From NCBI GenBank assembly GCA_029550345.1, contig JAKPHK010000015.1, forward strand, positions 1-64,000: a DNA stretch of 64,000 nucleotides. Reading direction: 5' to 3'. Numbering within the stretch: the stretch's first letter is position 1; every line of letters starts with the position of its first letter. The notes beneath the pieces are model-generated. The model was not told the DNA's origin and searched no databases. It saw only the letters and a program-made list of their open reading frames with translations. Source of the stretch: Pseudomonadota bacterium. Lineage in GTDB: Bacteria; Pseudomonadota; Alphaproteobacteria; Sphingomonadales; Sphingomonadaceae. Positions 18,427-25,783 of this stretch are shown here, in pieces. The position numbers and the translations under genes are program-made.

Positions 18427-18431
18427 GGCGA

Positions 18432-19694
18432 TCAGTCCAGAAAGTCCGGCACCCGTTCGGCCGCGGTGATCGCTTCGGGCAGGATCCGGTCGGCCACCAC
18501 CGCCCACTTGTCACCATCGACCATCACTTCGGCCACGAATCCGCGCGAGTTATAGGAACTCGCCATGGTCGCGCCATAGGCCCCGGCAGTGCGGAACACC
18601 GCCAGATCGCCCGCCGCCACGGCGTCAATCTCGCGGTTCATGGCAAAGGTATCGCCGGTTTCGCAGATCGGACCGACGAGATGGGCGGTCATCCGCTCAC
18701 CCGTAGGCGCAACCGCATCAAAATCGTGCCAGGCGCCGTACATCGCCGGGCGGGCCAGATCGTTCATCGCGGCATCGACGACCACGAACGGCACCTGGTT
18801 CGAACTGCGCTTTACCCGCACCACCCGCGTCAGCAGCACCCCGGCATTACCGCAGATCACCCGGCCCGGTTCGAACATCAGGGTAACGTCCCAATCGGCC
18901 GTGGCCCGCGCCACCATTGCGGCATATTCTTCCGGCGACGGGAACACCTCGCCCTGGCGATAGGGTACGCCTAGGCCGCCGCCCAGATCGGCGTGGGTCA
19001 CGCTCTGCCCGGCAGCGCGCAGGTCCGCGATCAGATCACCGACCTTGGCAAAAGCCTCTTCGAACGGCTCAAGCTGGCTGAGCTGGCTGCCGATGTGGAC
19101 CGCAATGCCGCGCATTTCGATCCCCGGCAGAGCGGCCATACGGCTGTAGATTTCTACCCCGCGATCGATCGGCACGCCAAACTTGTTTTCGGCCTTGCCG
19201 GTGGAAATCTTGGCATGGGTGCGGGCATCGACATCGGGATTGACGCGCAGCGCGCAGTGCGCGGTGAGGCCGCGCTCGGCCGCCAGTGCCGCCAGTTCGA
19301 TCCCTTCTTCCTCGCTTTCCAGGTTGAACTGACCAATCCCGGCTTCAAGCCCGGTGATCATTTCCCGGTGCTGCTTGCCAACGCCGGAGAAGACAATGTC
19401 CCCGGCTGGCATCCCGGCGGCCAGGGCGCGGGCCATTTCCCCGCCCGAGACGACATCGGCGCCGAACCCTTCGCGCTGCATCACCCGCAGAACGGCCAGG
19501 TTGGGATTGGCCTTGATCGCGAAGGCGATGTGCACCCGCGGCAGGATCGCAAGCGCATCCCGAAAGGCCCGCGCGTTGCCTTCCAGCAGGGCGCGCGAAT
19601 AGACATAGACCGGAGTGCCAACGGCATCGGCAATCGCGGTCAGGGGCAGGTCTTCGGCGTGGAGGACGCCGTTCTTGATGGCAAATTGATCCAT
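18432..19694 (-). CDS. lysA: Diaminopimelate decarboxylase
   Basis: Decarboxylates meso-diaminopimelate to lysine with PLP. The 420-aa fold-type III product has the PLP-lysine strand IAFAIKANPNLAVLRVMQ, the GADVVSGGEMARALAAG helix, the GGGLGVPY phosphate-binding loop, and GPICETGDTFAMNREI, where the Cys belongs to the partner active site. Its length is typical. It follows the LptM-like lipoprotein gene by 6 bases, a common argH-lptM-lysA order in proteobacteria. Confidence 0.97.
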   Translation of the reverse strand: MDQFAIKNGVLHAEDLPLTAIADAVGTPVYVYSRALLEGNARAFRDALAILPRVHIAFAIKANPNLAVLRVMQREGFGADVVSGGEMARALAAGMPAGDIVFSGVGKQHREMITGLEAGIGQFNLESEEEGIELAALAAERGLTAHCALRVNPDVDARTHAKISTGKAENKFGVPIDRGVEIYSRMAALPGIEMRGIAVHIGSQLSQLEPFEEAFAKVGDLIADLRAAGQSVTHADLGGGLGVPYRQGEVFPSPEEYAAMVARATADWDVTLMFEPGRVICGNAGVLLTRVVRVKRSSNQVPFVVVDAAMNDLARPAMYGAWHDFDAVAPTGERMTAHLVGPICETGDTFAMNREIDAVAAGDLAVFRTAGAYGATMASSYNSRGFVAEVMVDGDKWAVVADRILPEAITAAERVPDFLD

Positions 19695-19700
19695 GGAAAC

Positions 19701-19946
19701 TTACTCTTCGTCGGTGGGAGGCAGGTCAAACGGGTCTTGGAGGCGTTCCTCCGACCGTTTTCGAAGCTCGACGCTGCGTTCCGGCGCCGACTGCGGCCCG
19801 GATTTGAGAAGGTTCGGGGCGGTTTCACGCCCCTCGCGGCCATAGGGTGCGACCGGCAATTGCTGCCCCGCGGCCGGTTTCAGCGGCGCACTCTGTCCGC
19901 AGGCGGCGAGGGCGAGAAACAGGGCAGAAGCGGCAAGGCGGCGCAT
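19701..19946 (-). CDS. Small lipoprotein, LptM-like
   Basis: An 81-aa lipoprotein: MRRLAASALFLALAACGQSAPLKP is a signal peptide with a clear lipobox (LAAC), then a Pro- and charge-rich tail. Between argH and lysA this is the usual position of LptM (YifL), a small lipoprotein that helps mature the LptD/E lipopolysaccharide translocon. Two starts are possible: GTG at 19955 overlapping the argH stop, or ATG at 19946 with GGAG about nine bases upstream; I chose the ATG. Assignment to LptM is from position and the N-terminal motif. Confidence 0.75.
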   Translation of the reverse strand: MRRLAASALFLALAACGQSAPLKPAAGQQLPVAPYGREGRETAPNLLKSGPQSAPERSVELRKRSEERLQDPFDLPPTDEE

Positions 19947-19951
19947 CGGGA

Positions 19952-21325
19952 TCACTCCAGGCCCAGCGCCAGGCGCGCTTCGGCCACGCGGGCCCTTACC
20001 TGATCCGGCGCAGTTCCGCCATAGCTGGCGCGCGCCGCGACCGAGGCCTCCGCCGACAGCGCATCATAGACCCGCTCGTCGATCCGTTCATCGATCGCGC
20101 GCAGTTCAGAAAGCGGAAGACGATCAATCGCCAGCCCCTTGCTTTCAGCCAGTTTTACGGCCGCACCGGTGATGTGGTGGGCCTCGCGGAACGGAATGCC
20201 CGCCTGCCGCACCAGCCAGTCGGCAAGGTCGGTCGCGGTGGCATAGCCCAGCTCTGCCGCGGCGCGCATCCGGTCGGTGCGGAAGGTCGCCCCCGCGACC
20301 ATCCCGGTCATCGCGGCCAGGCACAGGGTCAGCAATCCGGCAGCTTCGAACACTGGCGGTTTATCGTCCTGCATATCCTTCGAATAGGCCAGCGGCAGGC
20401 CTTTCATGGTGATCATCAGGCTGGTCAGGCTGCCCACGATCCGCCCGGCATGGCCGCGCACCAGCTCTGCCGCATCGGGGTTCTTCTTCTGCGGCATGAT
20501 CGAACTGCCGGTCGAAAGGCTGTCCGGCAGAGTGACAAAGCCGAACGGCTGGCTGGCCCAGATGATGAACTCTTCCGCCAGCCGTGAAAGGTGCAGCGCG
20601 GTCTGCGCCGCCGCCATCAGGTAATCGAGCGCGAAATCGCGATCCGATACCGAATCGAGGCTGTTGCGGGTCGGTTCGGCAAAACCCAGCGCACGGGCCG
20701 TGGCCTGCCGGTCAATCGGAAAGCCGGTTCCGGCCAGCGCGGCTGCACCCAGCGGCGATTGATCGGCCCGCGCCCGGGCATCGGCAAAGCGTGAACGATC
20801 GCGCGCCGTCATCTCGTAATAGGCCATCAGGTGATGCCCCAGCGTGACCGGCTGCGCGGTCTGCAAATGGGTGAAGCCGGGCATGATGCTGGCGGCGTGT
20901 TCCCCGGCGCGGGTCACCAGCGCGATTTGCAGCGCCTTCAGCCCGGCATCGGCCTGATCCATTGCGTCGCGGACCCACAGCCGAAAGTCGGTCGCCACCT
21001 GATCATTGCGGCTGCGCGCGGTGTGCAGCCGCCCCGCCGCCGGTCCGATCAGCTCGGCCAGGCGGCTTTCGGTGGTCATGTGGATGTCTTCAAGGTCCCA
21101 GTCTTCGGGCACGCCTTGCTGTTCGTATTCGGCGGCAACCTGATCGAGCCCACCGGAAATAAGCGCGGAATCCTCCGCCGAGACGATACCCTGCGCGCCA
21201 AGCATCGCGACATGCGCCTTGCTGGCGGCGATGTCCTGCCGCCACAGCGCCTTGTCGAACGGGATCGAGGCATTTATCTCACGCATGATCGCGGCGGGCC
21301 CTTCGGCGAACCGCCCGCCCCACAT
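19952..21325 (-). CDS. argH: Argininosuccinate lyase
   Basis: Splits argininosuccinate into arginine and fumarate. The 457-aa fumarase-superfamily product starts [25 protein letters not shown] and has the signature [22 protein letters not shown] plus [16 protein letters not shown] and [22 protein letters not shown]. The track's 534-aa frame runs back through the divergent thioredoxin gene, but the family start is MWGGRF at 21325. The ribosome binding site is weak. Only 16 bases separate this start codon from that of the divergent TlpA-like gene. Confidence 0.97.
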   Translation of the reverse strand: MWGGRFAEGPAAIMREINASIPFDKALWRQDIAASKAHVAMLGAQGIVSAEDSALISGGLDQVAAEYEQQGVPEDWDLEDIHMTTESRLAELIGPAAGRLHTARSRNDQVATDFRLWVRDAMDQADAGLKALQIALVTRAGEHAASIMPGFTHLQTAQPVTLGHHLMAYYEMTARDRSRFADARARADQSPLGAAALAGTGFPIDRQATARALGFAEPTRNSLDSVSDRDFALDYLMAAAQTALHLSRLAEEFIIWASQPFGFVTLPDSLSTGSSIMPQKKNPDAAELVRGHAGRIVGSLTSLMITMKGLPLAYSKDMQDDKPPVFEAAGLLTLCLAAMTGMVAGATFRTDRMRAAAELGYATATDLADWLVRQAGIPFREAHHITGAAVKLAESKGLAIDRLPLSELRAIDERIDERVYDALSAEASVAARASYGGTAPDQVRARVAEARLALGLE

Positions 21326-21341
21326 CGAATTGGAGCCACCC

Positions 21342-21914
21342 GTGCTGTCTTCCCGCTTGCTCAACGCCGTAATCCTTGGCTTTGCCGTGCTTGCCTCAGG
21401 GTGCGATAGGCAAAGCGGGGAAGCCGCGCAACCGCAAGCATCAACGAACGCGGCCAGCACCCCTGCCCCGGCCGGAACGATTGACCGTTCGCATAAGGGC
21501 AGTGAGATGCCGGACTTCACCCTGACCGATCCGGCGGGCAAGGAACTGCACCTCAAATCGCTGAAAGGTCAGCCGGTGCTGGTCAACCTCTGGGCCACCT
21601 GGTGCGCGCCCTGCGTTGCCGAACTGCCCGCGCTCGACAAATTGGCCGAGAGCCAGGCGGGCAAGCTCAAGGTGCTGACGGTCAATCAGGATTCGGGCGC
21701 ACCGGAAAAGGCCGGAGCCTTCCTCAAACAGCGCGGCGTAACCCGGCTGGAGCCGTGGCTCGACCCCAAGGGGGATCTGGCCTTTCACTACGAAGCGCCG
21801 AGCCTGCCGATGACCGTGCTGTACGATGCGGCCGGCCGCGAGGTGTGGCGGATCGCCGGCCCGCGCGAATGGGGCGATGCCGAGACGGCAAAGCTGATCG
21901 CCGAGGCGCAGTGA
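21342..21914 (+). CDS. TlpA-like thioredoxin-fold lipoprotein
   Basis: A 190-aa periplasmic thiol-disulfide reductase. The N-terminal signal [19 protein letters not shown] has a lipobox (LASGC) and the thioredoxin domain has the redox motif [24 protein letters not shown] and a cis-Pro region [15 protein letters not shown]. TlpA-family proteins keep heme-ligating or copper-site cysteines reduced. The start is GTG at 21342 with GGAG seven bases upstream; the track start lies in the argH coding region. The divergent start codons are extremely close, so the promoter must lie inside argH. Confidence 0.88.
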   Translation: MLSSRLLNAVILGFAVLASGCDRQSGEAAQPQASTNAASTPAPAGTIDRSHKGSEMPDFTLTDPAGKELHLKSLKGQPVLVNLWATWCAPCVAELPALDKLAESQAGKLKVLTVNQDSGAPEKAGAFLKQRGVTRLEPWLDPKGDLAFHYEAPSLPMTVLYDAAGREVWRIAGPREWGDAETAKLIAEAQ

Positions 21915-21981
21915 TTTGAAACGGCGCTGGCCGAAACCGGGATTTGAACGCCATAGCGTGCCCCTTCGCTATCGCTCGGGA

Positions 21982-22025
21982 GTTTTCGGGAAGACGTCCC
22001 CCGGACGTCTTCTGATTCCGAAAAC
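21982..22025 (-). terminator. Long double-stem hairpin at the 3' end of tRNA-Val
   Basis: An 8-bp outer stem (GTTTTCGG/CCGAAAAC) encloses a 10-bp inner stem (GAAGACGTCC/GGACGTCTTC) with a 3-base loop, starting at the base next to the encoded CCA of the tRNA. It should act as processing signal or terminator for the tRNA; there is no U-tract on the minus strand, so Rho-independent termination is uncertain. Confidence 0.5.
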
Positions 22026-22101
22026 TGGTGGGCGCTAACGGGCTCGAACCGCTGACCCTCTCGGTGTAAACGAGATGCTCTACCAACTGAGCTAAGCGCC
22101 C
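22026..22101 (-). tRNA. tRNA-Val (anticodon TAC)
   Basis: The minus strand folds into a full cloverleaf: acceptor GGGCGCT/AGCGCCC, D-arm GCTCAGTTGGTAGAGC, anticodon arm TCTCG-TTTACAC-CGAGA with TAC at positions 34-36, T-arm AGCGG-TTCGAGC-CCGTT, discriminator A and an encoded CCA. TAC reads GUA/GUG valine codons. All invariant positions (T33, TTCGA loop, GG in the D-loop) are present, and a promoter with boxes 17 bases apart lies just upstream. Confidence 0.97.
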
Positions 22102-22119
22102 CTCGTAAAGGGAGCGCGC

Positions 22120-22148
22120 CCCATGCCCCGATTGGGATCGCTGGTCAA
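22120..22148 (-). promoter_or_regulatory. Candidate promoter of tRNA-Val
   Basis: On the minus strand TTGACC and CATGGG are separated by 17 bases, and the -10 lies 18 bases before the tRNA 5' end. The start region is GC-rich (GCGCGC), a discriminator type linked to stringent control of stable RNA genes in other bacteria. Confidence 0.5.
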
Positions 22149-22238
22149 GCACCCGAACCGATAGCGGTGCGCGGTTGACGATTGTTGCGGCGGCCGGTTG
22201 GCTAACCAGCCAAGTGTGAAACGCCAGCACGGGACATA

Positions 22239-22417
22239 GGGTTCACGCAGAGGCCGCAGAGAAGAAAGAGAGGCGCAGAGATGCTGCGCGAAGCCGCAGG
22301 CTTCTTCTACCATCCCGGCGGTGCGGCAATCCGCGCCGCCGGAGAGTGAAGGCGGCTTCGCCGCAGGCGCTACGCCTCTGCGTCTCTCTTTCTTCTCTGC
22401 GGCCCCTGCGTGAACCC
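22239..22417. repeat. 179-bp inverted-repeat element with 42-bp arms
   Basis: Two 42-base arms (left GGGTTCACGCAGAGGCCGCA..., right its reverse complement with two mismatches) flank a core that itself contains hairpins such as CGGCGGTGCGG/CCGCGCCGCCG. The purine-rich arm motif CGCAGAGAAGAAAGAGAG recurs, from memory, as dispersed intergenic repeats in many sphingomonad and other bacterial genomes. It holds no ORF and lies between the tRNA-Val promoter and the winged-helix gene. Confidence 0.85.
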
Positions 22418-22455
22418 CATCACACTACGCCAACCCGGCAAAGCGACGCCCGCGA

Positions 22456-23442
22456 TCACACCAGCCGCGCGGCCTGGCTGCCGATTTCAGCAAAATAGCG
22501 GGCCATGGCATCCGCCGCCTTGTCGGTCAGGGTGATGAAGGCGCGGCGGCGATCGGCATCGTCCTCCACCCGTTCGAGCAGCCCGGCCTCGATCATCTGA
22601 CCGATCCAGCGCAGTGCGGTGGTGGGCGGCACGCCCGATGCGATACACAGGCTGGTCACCGAAACGCGGGTGTGCTCAGCCCGCGCCGCGGTGAGGTCCA
22701 GCAGCATATCCCAGGCCGGATCGGCGAACAGATCGCCATCGAAGAACCGCGCGCGCAGCTGCCGCTGGCGAATGATCCGCCGGACCAGCCGCGGATCGGG
22801 CAGTGCCGGACGGGTCGCGCGGACCAGCCAGTCTCCCTGATCGCCATCGGGTGCACCGGCAAAGGCCGGACGCGGACTTTCGAACCGGAAGGCGCTGCCC
22901 TCCGTCCCTCCCCCGCTGGCGTCGCTCGGCGGCGAAAGCCGTTCGAGCCGCGCGGCGATCTGGCTGACCTGTTCGGTCAGGCGCAGCAAGGCCAGCCGGT
23001 CCTCATCGGAGAGTTCCCGCACCCGCAGGTTCGGCACCCGCGCCAGCACCCGGCCCAGCGCCAACACCCGCTCTGCCCGCGACGGACCGACCAGGATCTG
23101 CGCGCCGGACTGATCGAGGCAGCCAAACACGTCGTCGAGCGCTGCGACGGTGGTGGAAACCACCAGCTGCGCCCCGGCATGGGCGACCCGCATATCGAGC
23201 CGCGCCAGCGCGGCCAGCGATGCCCCGTCCACCTCCGGACAATCGAGCAGCACCACTTCACCCAGTGGACGCGCCTCTCCTTCCAGCAAGGCCCCGATCC
23301 CTGCAACCTCACCAAGGCGGAACCCCGCCGCCTCCGCATCCTCACGCATCAGCGCGCGGAGGTGCGGGCGATCGGCATAGACCGCCACGACCAGCGGCAA
23401 TTGTGCAGTACCAATGGAATAATCGAGCTCAGCCAAGACCAT
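22456..23442 (-). CDS. MarR-like winged-helix DNA-binding protein with an N-terminal receiver-like domain
   Basis: A 328-aa protein. Residues 1-130 form an alternating alpha/beta region (LPLVVAVYADRPHLRALMREDAEAAGFRLGEVAG, then LGEVVLLDCPEVDGASLAALARLD) that reads like a degenerate receiver or nucleotide-fold domain without obvious phosphorylation residues. The C-terminal 120 residues are a winged helix of MarR type (VSVTSLCIASGVPPTTALRWIGQMIEAGLLERVEDDADRRRAFITLTDKA). I start at the second ATG (23442), which has GGGGGA at the right distance, rather than at 23460. A GTTC-N7-GTTC box lies 21-35 bases upstream, so SOS control is possible. The 5' spacer is long and the target unknown. Confidence 0.75.
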   Translation of the reverse strand: MVLAELDYSIGTAQLPLVVAVYADRPHLRALMREDAEAAGFRLGEVAGIGALLEGEARPLGEVVLLDCPEVDGASLAALARLDMRVAHAGAQLVVSTTVAALDDVFGCLDQSGAQILVGPSRAERVLALGRVLARVPNLRVRELSDEDRLALLRLTEQVSQIAARLERLSPPSDASGGGTEGSAFRFESPRPAFAGAPDGDQGDWLVRATRPALPDPRLVRRIIRQRQLRARFFDGDLFADPAWDMLLDLTAARAEHTRVSVTSLCIASGVPPTTALRWIGQMIEAGLLERVEDDADRRRAFITLTDKAADAMARYFAEIGSQAARLV

Positions 23443-23462
23443 GATTCCCCCATGTAACATTG

Positions 23463-23477
23463 GAACAAATACGGAAC
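23463..23477 (-). promoter_or_regulatory. LexA-type SOS box (GTTC-N7-GTTC)
   Basis: The minus strand reads GTTC CGTATTT GTTC, an exact match to the alphaproteobacterial LexA direct-repeat motif, 21 bases before the winged-helix gene start. Chance occurrence of an exact 8-base pattern in any intergenic stretch is not negligible, but the position directly upstream of a start codon is supportive. Confidence 0.55.
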
Positions 23478-23810
23478 ACAGTACGCTCTGTCAAGCCGGA
23501 TTGGCATACCACCGGCCTTTATCTTTCAGACGCTGGTCATTGCGCCTGTCTTTCCAGTCTGCGAACTTGGGTTATGGCGGGCGTGGCAACGCCAGATTGA
23601 TAGCAGCTCAAGTAACGCCCCCGCAAACTTGAACCCTCCGGAGCTATGGCTAATCCGCCTCATTCGCCACACCAGCTTGGACGGCGATGCGATGGCGGTC
23701 CACGCGTTCCAGTCGATTAGGCAATTTACCTAGGCAGTGCGGAAATCGGCAAACGCCCAAAATATCCCATAGTGCAATTTTGTAATTTTCTGCCTACAAA
23801 TATATCCATT
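23478..23810. other. Intergenic stretch without recognisable genes
   Basis: About 330 bases between the LexA-type box and the LuxR-like gene. GC content drops toward the right end, where runs such as CAATTTTGTAATTTTC appear. I see no ORF with codon bias, no tRNA and no clear terminator. A GTGCAA box at 23772 and TACAAA at 23795 are 17 bases apart and could start a leaderless transcript at the ATG at 23811, but both boxes are weak. Confidence 0.5.
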
Positions 23811-24281
23811 ATGGGGGCATTCTCGCAAGATATCAATATTATTCAACAAGTTTATGCACTTAGCTTGCGGCAGCGGCAGTGCATGACGCTGGTGGCGAAG
23901 GGGTTCACGTCGAAGGAGATTGCCAAAGATTTGGCCCTGTCTCCGTCAACCGTTGATAACCACATTCGCGCCGTCGTTGACAGGTTGGGCGCTGCAAATC
24001 GGATTGAGGCCGCTCGATTGATTCAGCTTGTCGAAAGCGGTGCGTATGCGGCAGTGAATCGGCCGGAAATCTCGGCAAATTCGAGTGCGATCGAAACTGC
24101 ACGGAACTCGTCACATCAGCCGTCACAGTCGGGGATTCTTCCCCCGCTCGGCGGTCAGTCAAACCGATTGTCTGCAGGGGCTCGAATCTTCGAGGTATTG
24201 AAGATCGCATTGCTTGGGACGATGATTTTCGCCGCGATCACCGCAACCATTGCGGGTATAGTTAGCCTGTTCCAGCGTTAG
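23811..24281 (+). CDS. LuxR-type HTH protein with C-terminal membrane anchor
   Basis: A 156-aa protein: residues 15-75 are a LuxR-type helix-turn-helix (LSLRQRQCMTLVAKGFTSKEIAKDLALSPSTVDNHIRAVVDRLGAANRIEAARLI), then a Ser/Gln-rich linker of about 50 residues and one C-terminal membrane helix (IALLGTMIFAAITATIAGIVSLF). A membrane-tethered LuxR-like regulator is unusual; release by proteolysis or sensing through partners is a guess. The track's GTG start at 23772 and ATG at 23811 both lack a Shine-Dalgarno; I prefer the ATG. It is followed by two small genes of the same strand. Codon use and GC are lower than in neighbouring genes. Confidence 0.75.
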   Translation: MGAFSQDINIIQQVYALSLRQRQCMTLVAKGFTSKEIAKDLALSPSTVDNHIRAVVDRLGAANRIEAARLIQLVESGAYAAVNRPEISANSSAIETARNSSHQPSQSGILPPLGGQSNRLSAGARIFEVLKIALLGTMIFAAITATIAGIVSLFQR

Positions 24282-24341
24282 CCGGTGCGTCAAGAAAGGG
24301 TCACCGCCAGCCCGAGGCGGTGCTTCTTAGGAGTTATGTCC

Positions 24342-24683
24342 ATGCACAATATCAAGCAGCGAGTTGGTGAAGTTGTTGCTGCCGATACTCAAGCCTCTGT
24401 TGCCGCGCTCGATTCTGCGGTGCTGATGCAGACCCGGCTTTGCGCAAGCACAATCGAAGCATCGTCCGATTCAAAGATGCCGATCGCCGCCACGCAGGAT
24501 CTGCTGGAATCGCTGTCGGCCGGGCTCAACGGCCTTGTCCAGAGCCGCGCCGAGCTGGTCAAGGCGGTGCGCCACATCAACCTGATTCAGGCAAAAAGCA
24601 CTCTGCGAACCGTGGGCTTTGGTTGCCCGAATGGATTGCAGCCTATCGGGTACAAGGACGATGTTGCGACCGTCAACGCGTGA
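24342..24683 (+). CDS. 113-aa protein of unknown function next to the LuxR-TM gene
   Basis: No family recognised. The product is mostly helical (HNIKQRVGEVVAADTQASVAALDSAVLMQTRLCASTIEAS, then ATQDLLESLSAGLNGLVQSRAELVKAVRHINLIQAKS), with a Cys-containing tail GFGCPNGLQPIG. Helix heptads suggest a coiled coil or small bundle. AGGAG eight bases before the ATG at 24342 decides this start over the earlier ATG at 24336. It sits 60 bases after the LuxR-like gene and 30 before a membrane-protein gene, so the three probably form an operon. Confidence 0.65.
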   Translation: MHNIKQRVGEVVAADTQASVAALDSAVLMQTRLCASTIEASSDSKMPIAATQDLLESLSAGLNGLVQSRAELVKAVRHINLIQAKSTLRTVGFGCPNGLQPIGYKDDVATVNA

Positions 24684-24713
24684 TACCATGATGCTGCTGG
24701 CAGGGACCGCTAA

Positions 24714-25142
24714 ATGATCGTCGTGATCTCCTATTGGCTGTTCCTGCTTTCAGCCTGCTTGACCATGATGATTTTTGGTCAGACCCTGGAACGTTGGTTT
24801 GCAGCCACGATAGTGGCAGCCACGGTGTTGAGCTTTGTGCTAAACAACTGGCTGGGCATGATCACAGCCTCCCCCTTCATCGTCGCAATTGATGTGGTGA
24901 TTTGGGGCATTGCGATTACCCTGGCGCTTGCAGCAGACCGCTATTGGCCAATCTGGTTTGCAGGATTCCACTTGAATACCATAGCAACCGAAGTCGGATC
25001 TATAGTACTACCAGGGACTATCCCAGCGCTTTACGCAAACCTGGCTGGCGCTTGGGCGTTGCCTGCACTTGGCTTCGCCGCTGCAGGAGTCGCACGTGAC
25101 TTCAAGGCCAGACAATCTGGCTATTATTCCGCGACAAACTGA
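24714..25142 (+). CDS. 142-aa four-helix membrane protein, third gene of the LuxR-TM trio
   Basis: No family recognised. The product has about four hydrophobic helices (VVISYWLFLLSACLTMMIFG, WFAATIVAATVLSFVLNN, FIVAIDVVIWGIAITLALAA, ALYANLAGAWALPALGFAAAGVA) and a short charged tail DFKARQSGYYSATN. It could be a partner of the membrane-anchored regulator in the same unit. Composition is less GC-rich than the housekeeping genes. Confidence 0.65.
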   Translation: MIVVISYWLFLLSACLTMMIFGQTLERWFAATIVAATVLSFVLNNWLGMITASPFIVAIDVVIWGIAITLALAADRYWPIWFAGFHLNTIATEVGSIVLPGTIPALYANLAGAWALPALGFAAAGVARDFKARQSGYYSATN

Positions 25143-25222
25143 TGGATCGGACATCGGGTTCACCCCGCATTTCCGGACAAGGATGAGCTGGAAAACATGG
25201 CCTCCTCGCACTCGCACAAGCA

Positions 25223-25237
25223 CTTGGTGACACCAAG
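25223..25237. repeat. 15-base perfect palindrome around a single base
   Basis: CTTGGTGACACCAAG has two 7-base arms around one central A, in the 137-base gap between the membrane-protein gene and the L,D-transpeptidase gene. A regulatory operator or a weak terminator for the trio are both possible; there are few flanking Ts (ATTGTTT follows on the plus strand). Confidence 0.4.
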
Positions 25238-25279
25238 ATTGTTTGCAAGGCGCGTTTTCCAAGCCAGCGGCCAGGCCAA

Positions 25280-25783
25280 CTAAGGCCGGATTTCGATCGG
25301 GGTGCCATCGGCAACCGCTTCCCATAGCGCTTCGATCTCCGCATTCGAAACGGCGATGCAGCCATCGGTCCAGTCGCCCGGCACCCGGCCTGCGGGCAGA
25401 CTGTTAGGCTGGCCATGGATCATGATCATCCCCCCGGCGCTCCGCCCCTGTCCCTCGGCAAAGGCGCGGTGACTGGCATGGGGGTAATCGATGTGCAGCG
25501 AGAGGTGATAGGCGCTGTTGGGGTTGCCATAGTCGATGGTATAATGCCCCTCGGGCGTCTTCTCATCGCCTTCGAACTGCTTCGCACCGACCGGCGCATC
25601 GCCCAGCTGGATGCCCGGAATCACCGTGACCGAGCCATCCACACCGTAAAGCGTCATCCGCCGCGCGGCCTTTTCAACCAGGATGTGATCGACTGCGGGA
25701 TAGGCCAGCGGCGGCGCAGGGGTGGCTGCGCCTGTCAGGAGCAAGAGGGCCAGAGCCAGAAGACGTGCGCCGCCCAACCTCAT
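25280..25783 (-). CDS. L,D-transpeptidase (YkuD domain)
   Basis: A 167-aa exported protein with a signal peptide (RLLALALLLLTGAATPAPP) and a YkuD catalytic domain: MIMIHGQPNSLPAGRVPGDWTDGCIAVSNAEIEALW holds the HG..(x)..DGCI catalytic His and Cys. L,D-transpeptidases make 3-3 crosslinks or attach proteins to peptidoglycan. The ATG at 25783 overlaps the purA stop (TGATG); the track's TTG start two codons upstream is not needed. Coupling to purA is unusual. Confidence 0.9.
   Translation of the reverse strand: MRLGGARLLALALLLLTGAATPAPPLAYPAVDHILVEKAARRMTLYGVDGSVTVIPGIQLGDAPVGAKQFEGDEKTPEGHYTIDYGNPNSAYHLSLHIDYPHASHRAFAEGQGRSAGGMIMIHGQPNSLPAGRVPGDWTDGCIAVSNAEIEALWEAVADGTPIEIRP

Noticed and set aside
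21928-21965. tRNA-like 3' fragment TGGCCGAAACCGGGATTTGAAC near tRNA-Val
   Set aside because: Arm lengths are off by one or two and the T-stem cannot pair, so it is not a functional tRNA; at best a decayed remnant.
22092-22313. 73-aa minus-strand ORF overlapping the tRNA and repeat
   Set aside because: It runs through the tRNA promoter and the inverted repeat; composition and position do not support a gene.
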